This document shows, piece by piece, positions 34,487-45,326 of a stretch of DNA of 64,000 bases. Numbering within the stretch: the first letter of the stretch is position 1; the number at the start of each line of letters is the position of its first letter. A program made the translations under genes and the position numbers. The stretch comes from Chitinophaga jiangningensis (GTDB taxonomy: Bacteria > Bacteroidota > Bacteroidia > Chitinophagales > Chitinophagaceae), in assembly GCF_900142605.1 (NCBI RefSeq), contig NZ_FRBL01000008.1, positions 186,001 through 250,000 of the forward strand, in the 5' to 3' direction. The notes beneath the pieces are model-generated. The model worked only from the letters and a program-made list of their open reading frames with translations. It did no database searches and was not told where the DNA came from.

Positions 34487-37400
34487 GAAGTATAGGGAAA
34501 ATTACCATTGCGATCATGCTGCTCCTTTGTGCTGTATGTGTGAAATCCTTCGCGCAAACAGGCACCGTAGTGGGCACCGTTACAGACCAGGGAGGTACAC
34601 CACTTCCCGGCGCCACCGTAGAAGCCGCCTCCGGCGGGAAACGTGTGAACATCGCCATTTCCGACAGCATCGGAAAATTTGTATTCAGAAATTTACCGCC
34701 GGCCAGCTATACTTTCAATGTGAGTATGATTGGCTACGATCCTAAATCTTTTACCGGCTATAAAGTCGCTGCCGGCAACAATACACCATTATCATTCGTG
34801 GTATCTTCCAACGTAAGTGAGCTGAACAGCGTAGTGGTAGTAGGTTACGGTACCCGGAAACGACAGGACGTAACAGGTGCCGTTGCCAAGGCCGACTTAC
34901 AGGTGCAGAAACAATCTCCCAACGCCAACGTGATGTCGTCCCTGCGCGGAACAGTGCCGGGCCTCACAGTAGGCCAGGTAGGCAAAGCAGGAACCGACCC
35001 CACCATTATGGTGCGCGGCCGTAACTCTATCTCCGGTACTACTTCCCCGCTGATTGTAGTAGACGGACTGATTTACAGAGGTTCGCTTACTTCCATCAAC
35101 CCTTCTGACATCGCCAGTATTGATTTATTGAAAGATGCCAGTGCTGCTGCCGTATACGGCTCCCAGGCCTCCAATGGGGTGATACTGGTGACCACCAAAA
35201 GCGGTGCAAACGGCATGGATAAACTAACGGTGGATTACAGCGGCTCCTACTCCATCCAGGATATGACGCAGAAAGATATGAAGCCCGCCACCGGCGCACA
35301 ATACGTGCAAAAGCTGGGCGACTGGTACCTGTCTGAGAGTCGTGACCCTAACGACCCTACGAAAATGAATCCTAACTGGGACCCCACTACGAAAATGCCA
35401 GCCATCGAAGGCGACAACTATAAAAACGGCTATGAAGCCAACTGGTGGGACCTGATGACGAATAGTCGCCCCAGGATCCAGAACCACAACATCGGCCTCA
35501 GCGGACGCTCTAAAAAACTCCGCTTCTATATGGGCTACGGCTACTTCGACCAGCTGAACCTCATCAAAGGCGATAACTACCGCAGAAACAGTATCCGTAT
35601 CAACGTGGAAGCAAAACCGGCCGACTGGTTAACCGTTGGCGCGCAAACCAGTCTTTCCATCAACGACTACAGCGGCGTATCTCCCACTTTCTCGGACATT
35701 ATGCTGCTGAAGCCATATAATCTCCCATATGATCCAAAAACCGGACAGATGCTGGAGTTTTATGCACAAACAACTACACCCACCCCCATCGAAATACTCA
35801 AACGATCCAGGGACCTGGACCGCAACCTGAACTTAACAGGTAACTTTTTTGTGAGCATCGATATACCGTATATCAAAGGACTGAACTACCGCGTTAACTT
35901 CGGTAACAACTATATCAGTGCTAACCGCTTCAATTACAACGCGCCTTCCGTAGAAGCTACCGCCTACAAAACTTATCAGACGGACTACTTCCTGACGCTG
36001 GATAATATTCTCACCTATAAAAGAGATTTTGGGAAACATGGAGTGGACCTGACTTTATTGTACGGAGCAGAGGTTAATAACCATGATGGTACCAGCACTT
36101 CAGCCGGTGGTATTACCAACGGTGCACTGTCTTATAACAGGCTGGATGTGGGCGATCCTGCGCGACTCACCACCTCCAATGACATGACCATTTTGCCATG
36201 GAAAGAACAGGCGTTGTACCAGATGGCGCGACTCTCCTACTCTTTTGATAAAAAATATATCCTCACCGGTACTGTCAGAAGAGATGGTTTCTCCGGATTT
36301 TCTGCTACCAACAAATGGGCTACCTTCCCATCGCTGGCTTTTGCATGGCGCATGAAGGAAGAAGAATTCCTGAAACCGGTGAGCTTCCTGGATGACCTGA
36401 AACTACGGTTATCGTACGGTTCCACTGGTAACAGAACGGTAGGCCGCTATCAAACCCTGGCCCAGATGAGCGTAGGGCTGGCGAATGGTTACCTGTACGG
36501 TACTTCTGGCGGTGCACAACTGGGTACCTTCCTGAATCAGTTACCTAACTCCGCACTCCGCTGGGAAACCACCAACTCCTTCAACACCGGTGTGGACTTC
36601 TCTTTCCTTAACAACCGGCTCTTCGGTTCACTGGACCTCTACTTCTCCAATTCCAAAAACCTGTTGAACTCACGTGCTACGCCTACCATTACGGGCTTCA
36701 ACACTTTCCTGATCAACATCGGGAAAATACAGAACAGAGGTCAGGAGCTGAACATCACCGGTGTACCGGTGGCAGGCAAAGACTTCAAGTGGGAAGTAAC
36801 GGCTAACTTCTTCCGCAACCGTAACAAAGTGCTGGATATTGACGGTACTAAAAAAGACCTGATCAATGGTGCAGACCCTATTCTCAGCTACTTTATCGGT
36901 CAGCCCTACGGCGTAGTGTATGATTACAAAATCACCGGCATGTACCAGATTGGCGACAAGATTCCGGATGGCCTGGCACAACAGGGTTTCAAGGCGGGTC
37001 AGTATAGCATTGAGGATAGAAACGGGGATGGAAAAATTACGCCGGAGGATAAACAGATCCTCGGAAAGCTGGATCCCTCTTATAGTCTGGGTATCAGCAA
37101 CAGTTTCTCCTACAAGGCTTTCCAGCTGAAGTTCTTTATCAATACCATTCAGGGTGGCAAAAATGGTTACCTCGGCGCGCCTGGTATTATGCTGCAAAAT
37201 CCGGATAACATCCGCAACAACAACGGTTTTGTATACGACTACTGGACACCGAATAATCCGAATGCACGCTACAGAAGCATTGCTGCTTACGTAGCCACAC
37301 TGGGTGAAAATTTCGGGCCTTACCTCTCCAGGAGCTTTATCCGTTTGCAGGATGTAACCCTCACCTATTCCTTACCGGAAGGGGTTTTAAGTCGCCTGAA

Positions 37401-37602
37401 AGTAATCAGGGCTGCCAGCATATACCTGAATGCACAAAACCTCCTGACCATCACCAAATGGGACGGTTGGGACCCTGAGTCTAACCCGCCTGCCAGCCAG
37501 CGCTCTTCGCTGGGGCTGAGAATGCCGGGTGGTATGGGCTTAGACCAGAATGGTTACCCGGTAATGAAAAACTATTCACTGGGTGTGAACGTGACCTTTT
37601 AA
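34483..37602 (+). CDS. SusC/RagA TonB-linked outer-membrane transporter (no STN domain)
   Basis: The 1,039-residue product has a signal peptide (1-25, ending KSFAQ), a carboxypeptidase-regulatory-like domain (about 27-105, TGTVVGTVTDQGGTPLPGATV), the plug with VVVVGYGTRKRQDVTGAV and YGSQASNGVILVTTKSG, and the barrel ending YSLGVNVTF. Unlike the other two SusC proteins here it lacks the STN domain, matching the absence of sigma/FecR genes at this locus. It should import an oligosaccharide or peptide captured by the SusD partner encoded 18 bases downstream. Confidence 0.95.
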   Translation: MRSIGKITIAIMLLLCAVCVKSFAQTGTVVGTVTDQGGTPLPGATVEAASGGKRVNIAISDSIGKFVFRNLPPASYTFNVSMIGYDPKSFTGYKVAAGNNTPLSFVVSSNVSELNSVVVVGYGTRKRQDVTGAVAKADLQVQKQSPNANVMSSLRGTVPGLTVGQVGKAGTDPTIMVRGRNSISGTTSPLIVVDGLIYRGSLTSINPSDIASIDLLKDASAAAVYGSQASNGVILVTTKSGANGMDKLTVDYSGSYSIQDMTQKDMKPATGAQYVQKLGDWYLSESRDPNDPTKMNPNWDPTTKMPAIEGDNYKNGYEANWWDLMTNSRPRIQNHNIGLSGRSKKLRFYMGYGYFDQLNLIKGDNYRRNSIRINVEAKPADWLTVGAQTSLSINDYSGVSPTFSDIMLLKPYNLPYDPKTGQMLEFYAQTTTPTPIEILKRSRDLDRNLNLTGNFFVSIDIPYIKGLNYRVNFGNNYISANRFNYNAPSVEATAYKTYQTDYFLTLDNILTYKRDFGKHGVDLTLLYGAEVNNHDGTSTSAGGITNGALSYNRLDVGDPARLTTSNDMTILPWKEQALYQMARLSYSFDKKYILTGTVRRDGFSGFSATNKWATFPSLAFAWRMKEEEFLKPVSFLDDLKLRLSYGSTGNRTVGRYQTLAQMSVGLANGYLYGTSGGAQLGTFLNQLPNSALRWETTNSFNTGVDFSFLNNRLFGSLDLYFSNSKNLLNSRATPTITGFNTFLINIGKIQNRGQELNITGVPVAGKDFKWEVTANFFRNRNKVLDIDGTKKDLINGADPILSYFIGQPYGVVYDYKITGMYQIGDKIPDGLAQQGFKAGQYSIEDRNGDGKITPEDKQILGKLDPSYSLGISNSFSYKAFQLKFFINTIQGGKNGYLGAPGIMLQNPDNIRNNNGFVYDYWTPNNPNARYRSIAAYVATLGENFGPYLSRSFIRLQDVTLTYSLPEGVLSRLKVIRAASIYLNAQNLLTITKWDGWDPESNPPASQRSSLGLRMPGGMGLDQNGYPVMKNYSLGVNVTF

Positions 37603-37620
37603 TGCATAAAACTTCAAGAC

Positions 37621-39330
37621 ATGAAAAAAACACTCTTCATATACCTGTTTGGCATCAGTGCGGTAGTAGCTTCCTGTAGTAAAAGCTTTTTGGATGAGGA
37701 CCCGCTGTCGATCTACACGCCTGACAACTCCCTGCAAAACGCCACACAATATCAACAGGCTACCAATAACCTGTACAATGGTGTCAGGAATATTTATATG
37801 GGCAATATCAACCTGGATACTTATTTCGGGTTGTACTACGCTACTGACTTCGCCTTTAACGGCACGGACTATGATCCGGCAGCCAAACTGAATGCCTACA
37901 AGGCCACCATGGTGCCCAGCTATTTTATCCCGCAGGGCATCTGGACGGCTTATTACAAGATTATCACCAATGCTAACCTGATCATCAGTCAACTGAATAA
38001 ATCCAAACAGTTGAGCGATGCGGATAAAAACAATTTCATGGGACAGGCATTGTTTTTCAGGGCCTACTCCTACAACATCCTGGCGAATTTGTTTGGCGGT
38101 GTGCCGCTGGAGTTAAATGAACTGGCAGCGCCCCGTTACGATTATGTGCGTGCCAGCAGGGACAGTGTTTATCTCCAATGTAAAAAGGACCTGGAACAGG
38201 CAGTAGGCTTACTCTCAGATATCAACAAAGTACCTGATGGTACGGTTAATAAACAGATAGCACAGCATATTCTTACTGAGGTGCTGATTTCATTGAAGGA
38301 TTACGACGGCGCCATTGCCAGCGCTTCTTCTGTGATTAATTTTTCCGGTGTATCACTGATGACCAGCAGGTTTGGCAGAAGAGCCAATTTGCCGGGCGAT
38401 GTATACCGCGATCTGTTTGAATACAACAACCAGAACTACAGCACCGGTAACCATGAAGGTTTGCTGGTGATACAATCTACACTTAACAACTCCTCCTCCG
38501 TGGGCGATCAAACGGCCTGGGCGGTGGTACCGAGTTTAACCGGTGTAAGGATTGTGGAGTCCACAACAAAAACGAAGATTCCAATCCTCTACAATGCGAA
38601 GTTTGTGGACAGCGTTTCCTCCAACGGCATTGGCTGGATCAGGCCTACCTCGCACTTCTTTTACGAGATCTGGACGCCGGGAGATATACGCAATTCGCCT
38701 AACAACATTGTGCGCGACATTCGTATTTCCGGTGTGCCTGCCACCTCCCCTGATTACGGCAAATGGTATGTGAAAGATGGTTATAAGGACAAAGTGCAGC
38801 CGGCCGACTTCCGCGATACCATCCGTAATTTTTACCCGGTGATCAGGAAAACTTCACCTTCTGCGGGCGACTTTGTAGCGGTTGCTGGTCCTTCTATTTT
38901 GACCAACGTCACCAATCCGTTTGGTGGTTTGTTGTTGAATGGCGCTTCCAGGTTATTTATGCAGAAGTACATGGCCCGCCTGGCAGAAACTTACCTGTTA
39001 AGGGCAGAAGCCTATCTCCGCAAGGGCGACAAGCAGAAAGCTGCTGACGATGTGAATGTGGTGCGTAACAGATCGCAGGCTGGCCTGGCCACTGCGGGTG
39101 AAATGAATATAGATTATCTCCTGGATGAGCGTTTACGTGAGTTATACATGGAAGAGTTCCGTGCGGTAACGCTGACGCGCTTAGGGCTGTTGTACGATCG
39201 TGATAAGCGGTATAATCCGAAATCGGGGCTTACCATTGAGCCGTACCATAACCTATGGCCGATTCCTTCTACGGAGATTACGCAGAATACAGGGGCGGTG
39301 TTAGAGCAGAATACAGGATATGGAAATTAA
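37621..39330 (+). CDS. SusD/RagB-type ligand-binding lipoprotein
   Basis: The 569-residue product has a lipobox (VVASC, Cys19), SKSFLDEDPLSIYTPDN as the usual start, helices AYSYNILANLFGGVPLELNEL and AQHILTEVLISLKDYDGAIA, and the C-terminal MARLAETYLLRAEAYLRKGD, LLDERLRELYMEEFRAVTLTRLG and PIPSTEITQN motifs. It is the partner of the upstream SusC. A strong terminator follows directly, so the downstream surface-protein gene is a separate transcript. Confidence 0.95.
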   Translation: MKKTLFIYLFGISAVVASCSKSFLDEDPLSIYTPDNSLQNATQYQQATNNLYNGVRNIYMGNINLDTYFGLYYATDFAFNGTDYDPAAKLNAYKATMVPSYFIPQGIWTAYYKIITNANLIISQLNKSKQLSDADKNNFMGQALFFRAYSYNILANLFGGVPLELNELAAPRYDYVRASRDSVYLQCKKDLEQAVGLLSDINKVPDGTVNKQIAQHILTEVLISLKDYDGAIASASSVINFSGVSLMTSRFGRRANLPGDVYRDLFEYNNQNYSTGNHEGLLVIQSTLNNSSSVGDQTAWAVVPSLTGVRIVESTTKTKIPILYNAKFVDSVSSNGIGWIRPTSHFFYEIWTPGDIRNSPNNIVRDIRISGVPATSPDYGKWYVKDGYKDKVQPADFRDTIRNFYPVIRKTSPSAGDFVAVAGPSILTNVTNPFGGLLLNGASRLFMQKYMARLAETYLLRAEAYLRKGDKQKAADDVNVVRNRSQAGLATAGEMNIDYLLDERLRELYMEEFRAVTLTRLGLLYDRDKRYNPKSGLTIEPYHNLWPIPSTEITQNTGAVLEQNTGYGN

Positions 39331-39337
39331 AATTGGC

Positions 39338-39367
39338 AGGTCCGGCTTATGAGCCGGACCTTTTTTT
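39338..39367 (+). terminator. terminator after the second susCD pair
   Basis: Ten-base perfect arms (39338-39347 and 39352-39361) with a four-base loop are followed by seven T residues, eight bases beyond the susD stop. Confidence 0.9.
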
Positions 39368-39463
39368 GTTTTTAGGGAGATGTAAATACCGAGCTGGAAT
39401 ACATTTAAGTTATCATGTAGAGGCGATCGGTTGCAATAGCTGTAAATTATCCAAAACAAATTT

Positions 39464-39471
39464 TACTTTTG
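39464..39471 (+). promoter_or_regulatory. -7 promoter box of the TIG surface-protein gene
   Basis: TACTTTTG matches TAnnTTTG exactly and ends 19 bases before the ATG at 39491, giving a short leader. No -33 element at the usual distance is seen. Confidence 0.55.
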
Positions 39472-39490
39472 GGCTCTTATTACCTATACT

Positions 39491-42400
39491 ATGAAGCAAC
39501 TGAGGCACTTTCTGTTGTTGGCTACCATGCTGACTACAGGTGTAAGTATATATGCCCTGGATATCTATCCTGCTGGTTTTAAAAGGGCAAATCCACCGCG
39601 TATCACTTCCTTTAGCCCACAAATGGCCGGACTGAATGACACCGTTACCATTACAGGTACTAACCTGAATTATGCAAGCGTTGAACTTGGGGATGCCAGG
39701 TCTTTTGCATTTATACTATCGCGGACTTCTACTACGATGCAGATAGTGGTGCAGGAAGGATCCTCCGGAAATGTGTACGTATCTAACGCAGACGGGGAGG
39801 ATTCCCTGCCAGGCTTTAAATATATTCCCACAGCTCCGCGCGTTACCAGTTACTCCCCGAAGCTTGTTAGCAGTGGTGCGGTAGTTACCATCAAAGGAAA
39901 GTATTTAAAAGATGTCACCGGCATAATGTTAGGAGGCAATGCGGTGGATAGCATCATTTCCGTACAGGATACGCAATTGGTAGCGATTGCAGGAAAGCCT
40001 GGCAGTGGCGACGTTACAGTAACGACGACCGCCGGCAACGGTGCTATATCCGGCTTCACCTGTTTGCCTGCAGGCCCTCAGATTACCGGCATTGCCCCTT
40101 CCCGGGGGCCGGTGGGTACAATCGTTACTATTTATGGCCATCACTTCCATCCGGTGGCCAATAAGAATACCGTGTATTTTGGTGCGGCGCAGGCAAAGGT
40201 GCTGGCTGTTACGGAAAGTACCTTAACAGTAAATGTACCGGTGGGCGCATCCTATGAATCGTTATCTGTGACAACTAACAAGGCCACTGCTACCTCACCC
40301 GTTGCGTTTGATGTAACTTTTGCCGGTGGCCCGATCACCAGCAGCTCTTTTGCTGCCGGCTATACCTACCGCCCTGCACAGCCCCCTTTTGAGCTCCTGG
40401 CACTGGATATGAATAATGACCAGCGTGTAGACCTGGTGGCACCATACGCCACACCAACTCAACTACAGGTAGTCAATACCGTTATAAAAAATCTGGGAAA
40501 TGAAACCTTTGCCGCAGTGGAAAACAGGGTTTTAACGGCTACGCTGGATCAAACTGAAACAGGCTGGGCTGATATGGATGGCGACGGCAGAAAGGACCTC
40601 GTGCTTACAGTTAATTCCGATGGGAAGGCGGTCACTGTTATTCGTAATATTTCGACCCGTGATAGTATTGCCTTCGCGCAGCACCAGTCCGCGCCATTGA
40701 CCAGCCTTTACTCCAACAGGGTTAGTACCGGAGATCTGGATGTTGACGGCAGACCCGATGTATTGGTACAGAGCCAGAGTGTGAGTGTAGGTCGTATAGG
40801 CCTCAACGTTACCGTCGACAGTATTTTATTACTTACTCCTGTATCTCCTTCATTAACTGGTGGGGAATCAGCTATCATCGAGGATTTGGACGGCGACGGC
40901 AAGAATGATTTGTTGGTGCTGGATCCTTATTATGGCGGCTTATTATTTTACCGGAATATCCTGCAGTTAAAAGGCGTAGTTAGTATGGCAGCAAGGCAGC
41001 AAATAAAATACCTGGCAAAGCGGATACTGGTGGCGGATATCGACGGAGATCAGTTACCCGATATCATTACCGTTAACAAAAACGGTTATTTTGGTATCCT
41101 GAAAAATAACTCTGTGCCAGGTAACATCTCGTTTGGCAATCCTGTGGAATTCGCCATAGGCTATATCCCTGCAAGAATTGGCATCGGTGACCTGGATGGA
41201 GACGGCAAACCTGACCTGGCATTTCCAGGAGGTACAAGCAGCGTTATATCTGTTTTTAAAAATCTGTCTGATAAAAACCAGATAGCATTCGGTACCGCCA
41301 TTAATTATCCTGCGCCACATCAACCTACGCTAATTACCATTGCTGATCTGAATAATGATAGCAAACCTGATATAGCGTCTGCAGGTGCCGGTGGCATCTC
41401 CCTATATTACAACAGGATAAATGCGGCTGACAACCCGGTAATTGATGCTTTTAGCCCAGAAAGTGCCAGGAAAACGGATATGATCCGCATCACAGGCAGT
41501 CACTTTACAGGTGCCATCCAGGTTACATTTGGCGGAGTGCCGGCTCAAAGCTTCCAGGTGCAGAATGACAGCACTATTACTGCTGTGGTGGGCGAGGGTG
41601 CGGGCGGACTTATAACAGTGATAACACCTGCAGGGATCGGTAGCAAGGCTGACTTTTTATTTATTGCAGATAAACCGGCCATTACTTCATTTACTCCCAC
41701 GCAAGCGACTGTACGAACACCAGTAACTATACGCGGCAGTCATTTTACCGATGTCACGCAGGTATTGCTGGGTGGTGTGAACAGCCCTTTTACGATTATT
41801 TCCGATAGTATTATTACTGTTGTCGCGGGTGCGGGGGCCACGGGTTATGTAACTGTTGCCAGCAATGGCGGGGCAGATAGTTCGGCGGGCTTCACCTACA
41901 AGCCGCCTGTTCCTATGATTACCCGCTTCTATCCTTCCACCGCTACTATAGGAGATACAGTGATGATCAACGGTAATTATTTCGATTTTATTACCCATGT
42001 CACATTCGGAGGGAGCGACGCCGGCCAATTTAAAGTGCAAAGCGATACCGCTATCATGGCGGTGGTTGGACGTGGCAGTAGCGGAAAGGTGAGCGTTTCT
42101 TCTGCTACTGCAGACGCTGAACTGCCTGGCTTCAGCTTCCGTATACCCGTGCCAGTTACTACAGCATATATGCCACAAACCGGCCGGGAAGGCGATACAA
42201 TACGCATTAGTGGGAGGTATTTCCAGTGGGTGACCGGCGTATCGCTGGGAGGTGTGCCCGTGGCCACGTACCAGGTGTATGGCGATACCCTCATTGTTGC
42301 TGTCGTGGGTAAAGGGGCATCAGGATACGTTAATTTAAAAACAGATGAACGCGGTTATGATATGTATAACTTGCGTCAGTTTGCATTTGTATACCCAGCT

Positions 42401-44095
42401 CCAAAAATATCGGCATTTACTCCGACTACGGCGAAGCCGGGTACTACCGTTACCATTACAGGTAATAATTTCCGAAATATTATGGCCGTAAAATTTGGAG
42501 GTGTAAAAGCTACCTCCTGGAATGTAATATCTGACACTAAGATTACTGCTGTGGTAGGGACAGGTGCCATTGGGGCGGTAACGGTGGACAGCGATTGGGG
42601 AGTTGACTCCCTGCAAGGTTTCAACTGGATAACAGATGCGCCAATTATACTGAGCTTTACGCCGGATACTGCCTGGCAGAGCCGCACGGTAACTATTAAA
42701 GGCTTGAATCTGAGCAAGACTTATGCAGTATTATTTGGAGCCTTGCACGCCCGTTCATTTAAAGTAATATCAGATACTGTAGTTGAAGCAGTGGTGGGAG
42801 AAGGTAACAGCGGAAGCGTTGTATTGCTTGTATCCGGCTTTCCTTTAGTTGGCAAAGCGGGATTTACATATGTGCTGCCACCTCCCATCATTACTTCCTT
42901 CTCACCCACCAGTGCTACCGCCGGGACCACTGTCACCATTCGCGGTACAAATTTCACGGGGGCTCATACCGTAAAGTTTGGGAGTGAATCAGCAATGAGT
43001 TTTAAAGTAATTGCAGATACCCTTATTACAGCGATAGTAGCACACGGTAGCTCCGGAGCTATCACTATTCAAACTGATAAAGGCAATGGGGCTGCGAGCG
43101 GTTTTATTTTTACCGACCAGCCGGCTATACTGAATTTTTATCCTTCCAGTGGCGGTTTTGGAGATTTAGTAACTATCACTGGCCATAGGCTGAGCGGTAG
43201 CAGTAATGTTAGCTTTGGCGGAATTGCAGTCCAAAGATTTACCATTGTGAACGATACCACCATCACAGCTGTGCTAGGCAGAGGCAGATCAGGGAATGTG
43301 GAAGTATCAACACCTGCCGGGGTTTTGTCAATGCCGGGATTTGCTTATGTAGCGCCCGCACCTGTTATCACAGGATTCTCTCCTGCTACAGGCACATTGA
43401 ACAGTCAGCTTACTATCCATGGAATTAACTTTACAGACGCCTATTACGTAGCGTTTAATACAGCATCTTCTCTGAACTTCAGTGTGGTAAATGACAGTAC
43501 TATTATTGCAACCGTCGGCTTTGGGGAAAGTGGGGAAGTGAGGGTAATCAACAGCAAGGGTGAAGGAAAAAAAGCGGGCTTTATATTTACCCAGCCACCG
43601 CCAGCCATCTCGCATTTTGAACCAGCGGCTGCTGCTATGGGCGATACAGTGACGATTTATGGCAGCTTCTTTAAATCTGTTACAGCGGTGGCCTTTGGAG
43701 GTACAAATGCAGCCGGCTTTAGTGTGATTACTGATTCTCTCATTACTGCCATAGTAAGCAAAGGCAGCAGCGGTGCAGTAACGGTAGTTACGCCTTCTCT
43801 CCCTTACGCCTCCTTGTCCGGATTTACATTTTTGAGTCCATTGGAGGATCCTGCCAAAAAAATTGCTATTTATCCTAACCCTGCCGTTAGGTACACCTGG
43901 GTAACTCATCCGATAGCAAACAATGCAAAAATTTATTTGCTAAATGCCGGTGGGGATATCGTCCGGGTTGTAGCGACCACACCCGGGACCACTCAAACCC
44001 GGATGATGTTAACGGGAATAAAAGCAGGTATGTATTATTTGTCGTGGCGGGATGGCACACAATCCATATCCGCGGCTATCATTGTTAGTCCTTAG
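39491..44095 (+). CDS. TIG/IPT-repeat and FG-GAP surface protein with T9SS type-A sorting domain
   Basis: The 1,534-residue product has a signal peptide (about 1-24), three TIG/IPT repeats (about 35-275; ITSFSPQMAGLNDTVTITG, VTSYSPKLVSSGAVVTIKG, ITGIAPSRGPVGTIVTIYG), a region of seven FG-GAP-type calcium motifs (about 290-640; DMDGDGRKD, DLDGDGKND, DLDGDGKPD and others) and ten more TIG repeats to about 1450. The last ~80 residues (KKIAIYPNPAVRYTWV, MYYLSWRDG) are a type-A T9SS sorting domain, which leads to surface anchoring. The FG-GAP block could form an integrin-like propeller. An adhesin or carbohydrate-contacting role is inferred from architecture only. It is transcribed from its own promoter. 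Confidence 0.9.
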   Translation: MKQLRHFLLLATMLTTGVSIYALDIYPAGFKRANPPRITSFSPQMAGLNDTVTITGTNLNYASVELGDARSFAFILSRTSTTMQIVVQEGSSGNVYVSNADGEDSLPGFKYIPTAPRVTSYSPKLVSSGAVVTIKGKYLKDVTGIMLGGNAVDSIISVQDTQLVAIAGKPGSGDVTVTTTAGNGAISGFTCLPAGPQITGIAPSRGPVGTIVTIYGHHFHPVANKNTVYFGAAQAKVLAVTESTLTVNVPVGASYESLSVTTNKATATSPVAFDVTFAGGPITSSSFAAGYTYRPAQPPFELLALDMNNDQRVDLVAPYATPTQLQVVNTVIKNLGNETFAAVENRVLTATLDQTETGWADMDGDGRKDLVLTVNSDGKAVTVIRNISTRDSIAFAQHQSAPLTSLYSNRVSTGDLDVDGRPDVLVQSQSVSVGRIGLNVTVDSILLLTPVSPSLTGGESAIIEDLDGDGKNDLLVLDPYYGGLLFYRNILQLKGVVSMAARQQIKYLAKRILVADIDGDQLPDIITVNKNGYFGILKNNSVPGNISFGNPVEFAIGYIPARIGIGDLDGDGKPDLAFPGGTSSVISVFKNLSDKNQIAFGTAINYPAPHQPTLITIADLNNDSKPDIASAGAGGISLYYNRINAADNPVIDAFSPESARKTDMIRITGSHFTGAIQVTFGGVPAQSFQVQNDSTITAVVGEGAGGLITVITPAGIGSKADFLFIADKPAITSFTPTQATVRTPVTIRGSHFTDVTQVLLGGVNSPFTIISDSIITVVAGAGATGYVTVASNGGADSSAGFTYKPPVPMITRFYPSTATIGDTVMINGNYFDFITHVTFGGSDAGQFKVQSDTAIMAVVGRGSSGKVSVSSATADAELPGFSFRIPVPVTTAYMPQTGREGDTIRISGRYFQWVTGVSLGGVPVATYQVYGDTLIVAVVGKGASGYVNLKTDERGYDMYNLRQFAFVYPAPKISAFTPTTAKPGTTVTITGNNFRNIMAVKFGGVKATSWNVISDTKITAVVGTGAIGAVTVDSDWGVDSLQGFNWITDAPIILSFTPDTAWQSRTVTIKGLNLSKTYAVLFGALHARSFKVISDTVVEAVVGEGNSGSVVLLVSGFPLVGKAGFTYVLPPPIITSFSPTSATAGTTVTIRGTNFTGAHTVKFGSESAMSFKVIADTLITAIVAHGSSGAITIQTDKGNGAASGFIFTDQPAILNFYPSSGGFGDLVTITGHRLSGSSNVSFGGIAVQRFTIVNDTTITAVLGRGRSGNVEVSTPAGVLSMPGFAYVAPAPVITGFSPATGTLNSQLTIHGINFTDAYYVAFNTASSLNFSVVNDSTIIATVGFGESGEVRVINSKGEGKKAGFIFTQPPPAISHFEPAAAAMGDTVTIYGSFFKSVTAVAFGGTNAAGFSVITDSLITAIVSKGSSGAVTVVTPSLPYASLSGFTFLSPLEDPAKKIAIYPNPAVRYTWVTHPIANNAKIYLLNAGGDIVRVVATTPGTTQTRMMLTGIKAGMYYLSWRDGTQSISAAIIVSP

Positions 44096-44194
44096 TACCT
44101 ATTCCGACTGACCAGCCAATGGCAAAGCTTGTCAGGCAGCATAAATCCGGTACGTGACTTGTGTCAGCAATAGTATCACTAAAGTAGCAGGACG

Positions 44195-45325
44195 ATGTGT
44201 ACACCATTCCAGATCTATTTCAGCCAGGAGATGCTGGATGATCTTCGTGCCCGGCTAGCGGCAACACGCTGGATTACCGAGATAGATAACTCCGATTGGA
44301 TGGCAGGTACCAACAAGGCATACCTGCAGGAACTATGTGCATATTGGTTCAACGAATTCAACTGGGAGCAGCAACAACAGTACCTGAACACATTCCGTCA
44401 CTACACCAGTGAAATACAGGGAAGTACTATTCATTACATTTGGGAAAAAGGCCGGGGAAACTCCTCTATCCCGCTATTGCTGACTCATGGCTATCCGGAT
44501 AGTTTTGTCCGTTTCCTGAAGCTGATTCCACTGTTAACCGCTGCAGATGAGGAGGGGGTTAGTTTTGATGTAGTAGTGCCTTCTATTCCCGGCTATGGCT
44601 TTTCGGGTAAGCCCATTGCGCCGGGGATGAATCCTTCGAAAATTGCCTCGGTGTTTGCGGCCTTAATGCAGCAGTTGGGCTACGATACATTTATGGCGCA
44701 TGGTGGCGACTGGGGCAGTACCATTACCGAACTGCTGGCCAGGCAGCACCCTGATCAGGTAGCAGCCATTCACCTCACGGATATACCTTTCATTCATCTC
44801 TTTGAAATTCCTCCGGGAGAGTTGTCACAGGCAGAAAAGGAATATCTGGAAAAAGGCAAACAATGGCAGCAGCTGGAAGGCGCTTATGCCATGATCCAGA
44901 GCACGAAACCACAAACGCTTGGCTATGGCCTCAACGACTCCCCTGCGGGCCTTGCGGCATGGATCATTGAAAAATTCTATCGCTGGAGCGACCATCCGGG
45001 GGACCTCGAAGCGGTGTTTACGAAAGATGAGTTGCTTACCAATCTCACCATTTACTGGGGTACTGAAACGATTCATTCTGCCAACCGACTATACTATGAA
45101 ATGGCGCAGGCAATGGCATCTCCCCAAAAAACTACCACTGAAAAACTTGCCACCCCTGCCGGAGTAGCGGAATTTAAGGATTTGATTGCAGCGCCAAGGG
45201 ATTATGCGGAGCGCTTGTTTAATGTACAACGCTGGACGGAGTTTGATAAGGGTGGCCACTTTGCGGCCATGGAACAGCCGGCATTGCTGGCGGGTGATAT
45301 ACGTACCTTTTTCTCCTCATTGTAA
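44195..45325 (+). CDS. epoxide hydrolase-family alpha/beta hydrolase
   Basis: The 376-residue product begins with the epoxide-hydrolase N-terminal domain (FQIYFSQEMLDDLRARLAATRW, then NEFNWEQQQQYLNTFRHY) and has the alpha/beta fold core: oxyanion motif HGYPDS (98-103), SIPGYGFSG and nucleophile elbow AHGGDWGS with Asp172. His355 in DKGGHFAAMEQP is the likely base. The usual HGWPGS is replaced by HGYPDS, which may change the substrate. It is predicted to open epoxides in the cytoplasm. It converges with a sigma factor gene, with one base between stops. Confidence 0.9.
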   Translation: MCTPFQIYFSQEMLDDLRARLAATRWITEIDNSDWMAGTNKAYLQELCAYWFNEFNWEQQQQYLNTFRHYTSEIQGSTIHYIWEKGRGNSSIPLLLTHGYPDSFVRFLKLIPLLTAADEEGVSFDVVVPSIPGYGFSGKPIAPGMNPSKIASVFAALMQQLGYDTFMAHGGDWGSTITELLARQHPDQVAAIHLTDIPFIHLFEIPPGELSQAEKEYLEKGKQWQQLEGAYAMIQSTKPQTLGYGLNDSPAGLAAWIIEKFYRWSDHPGDLEAVFTKDELLTNLTIYWGTETIHSANRLYYEMAQAMASPQKTTTEKLATPAGVAEFKDLIAAPRDYAERLFNVQRWTEFDKGGHFAAMEQPALLAGDIRTFFSSL

Positions 45326-45326
45326 T

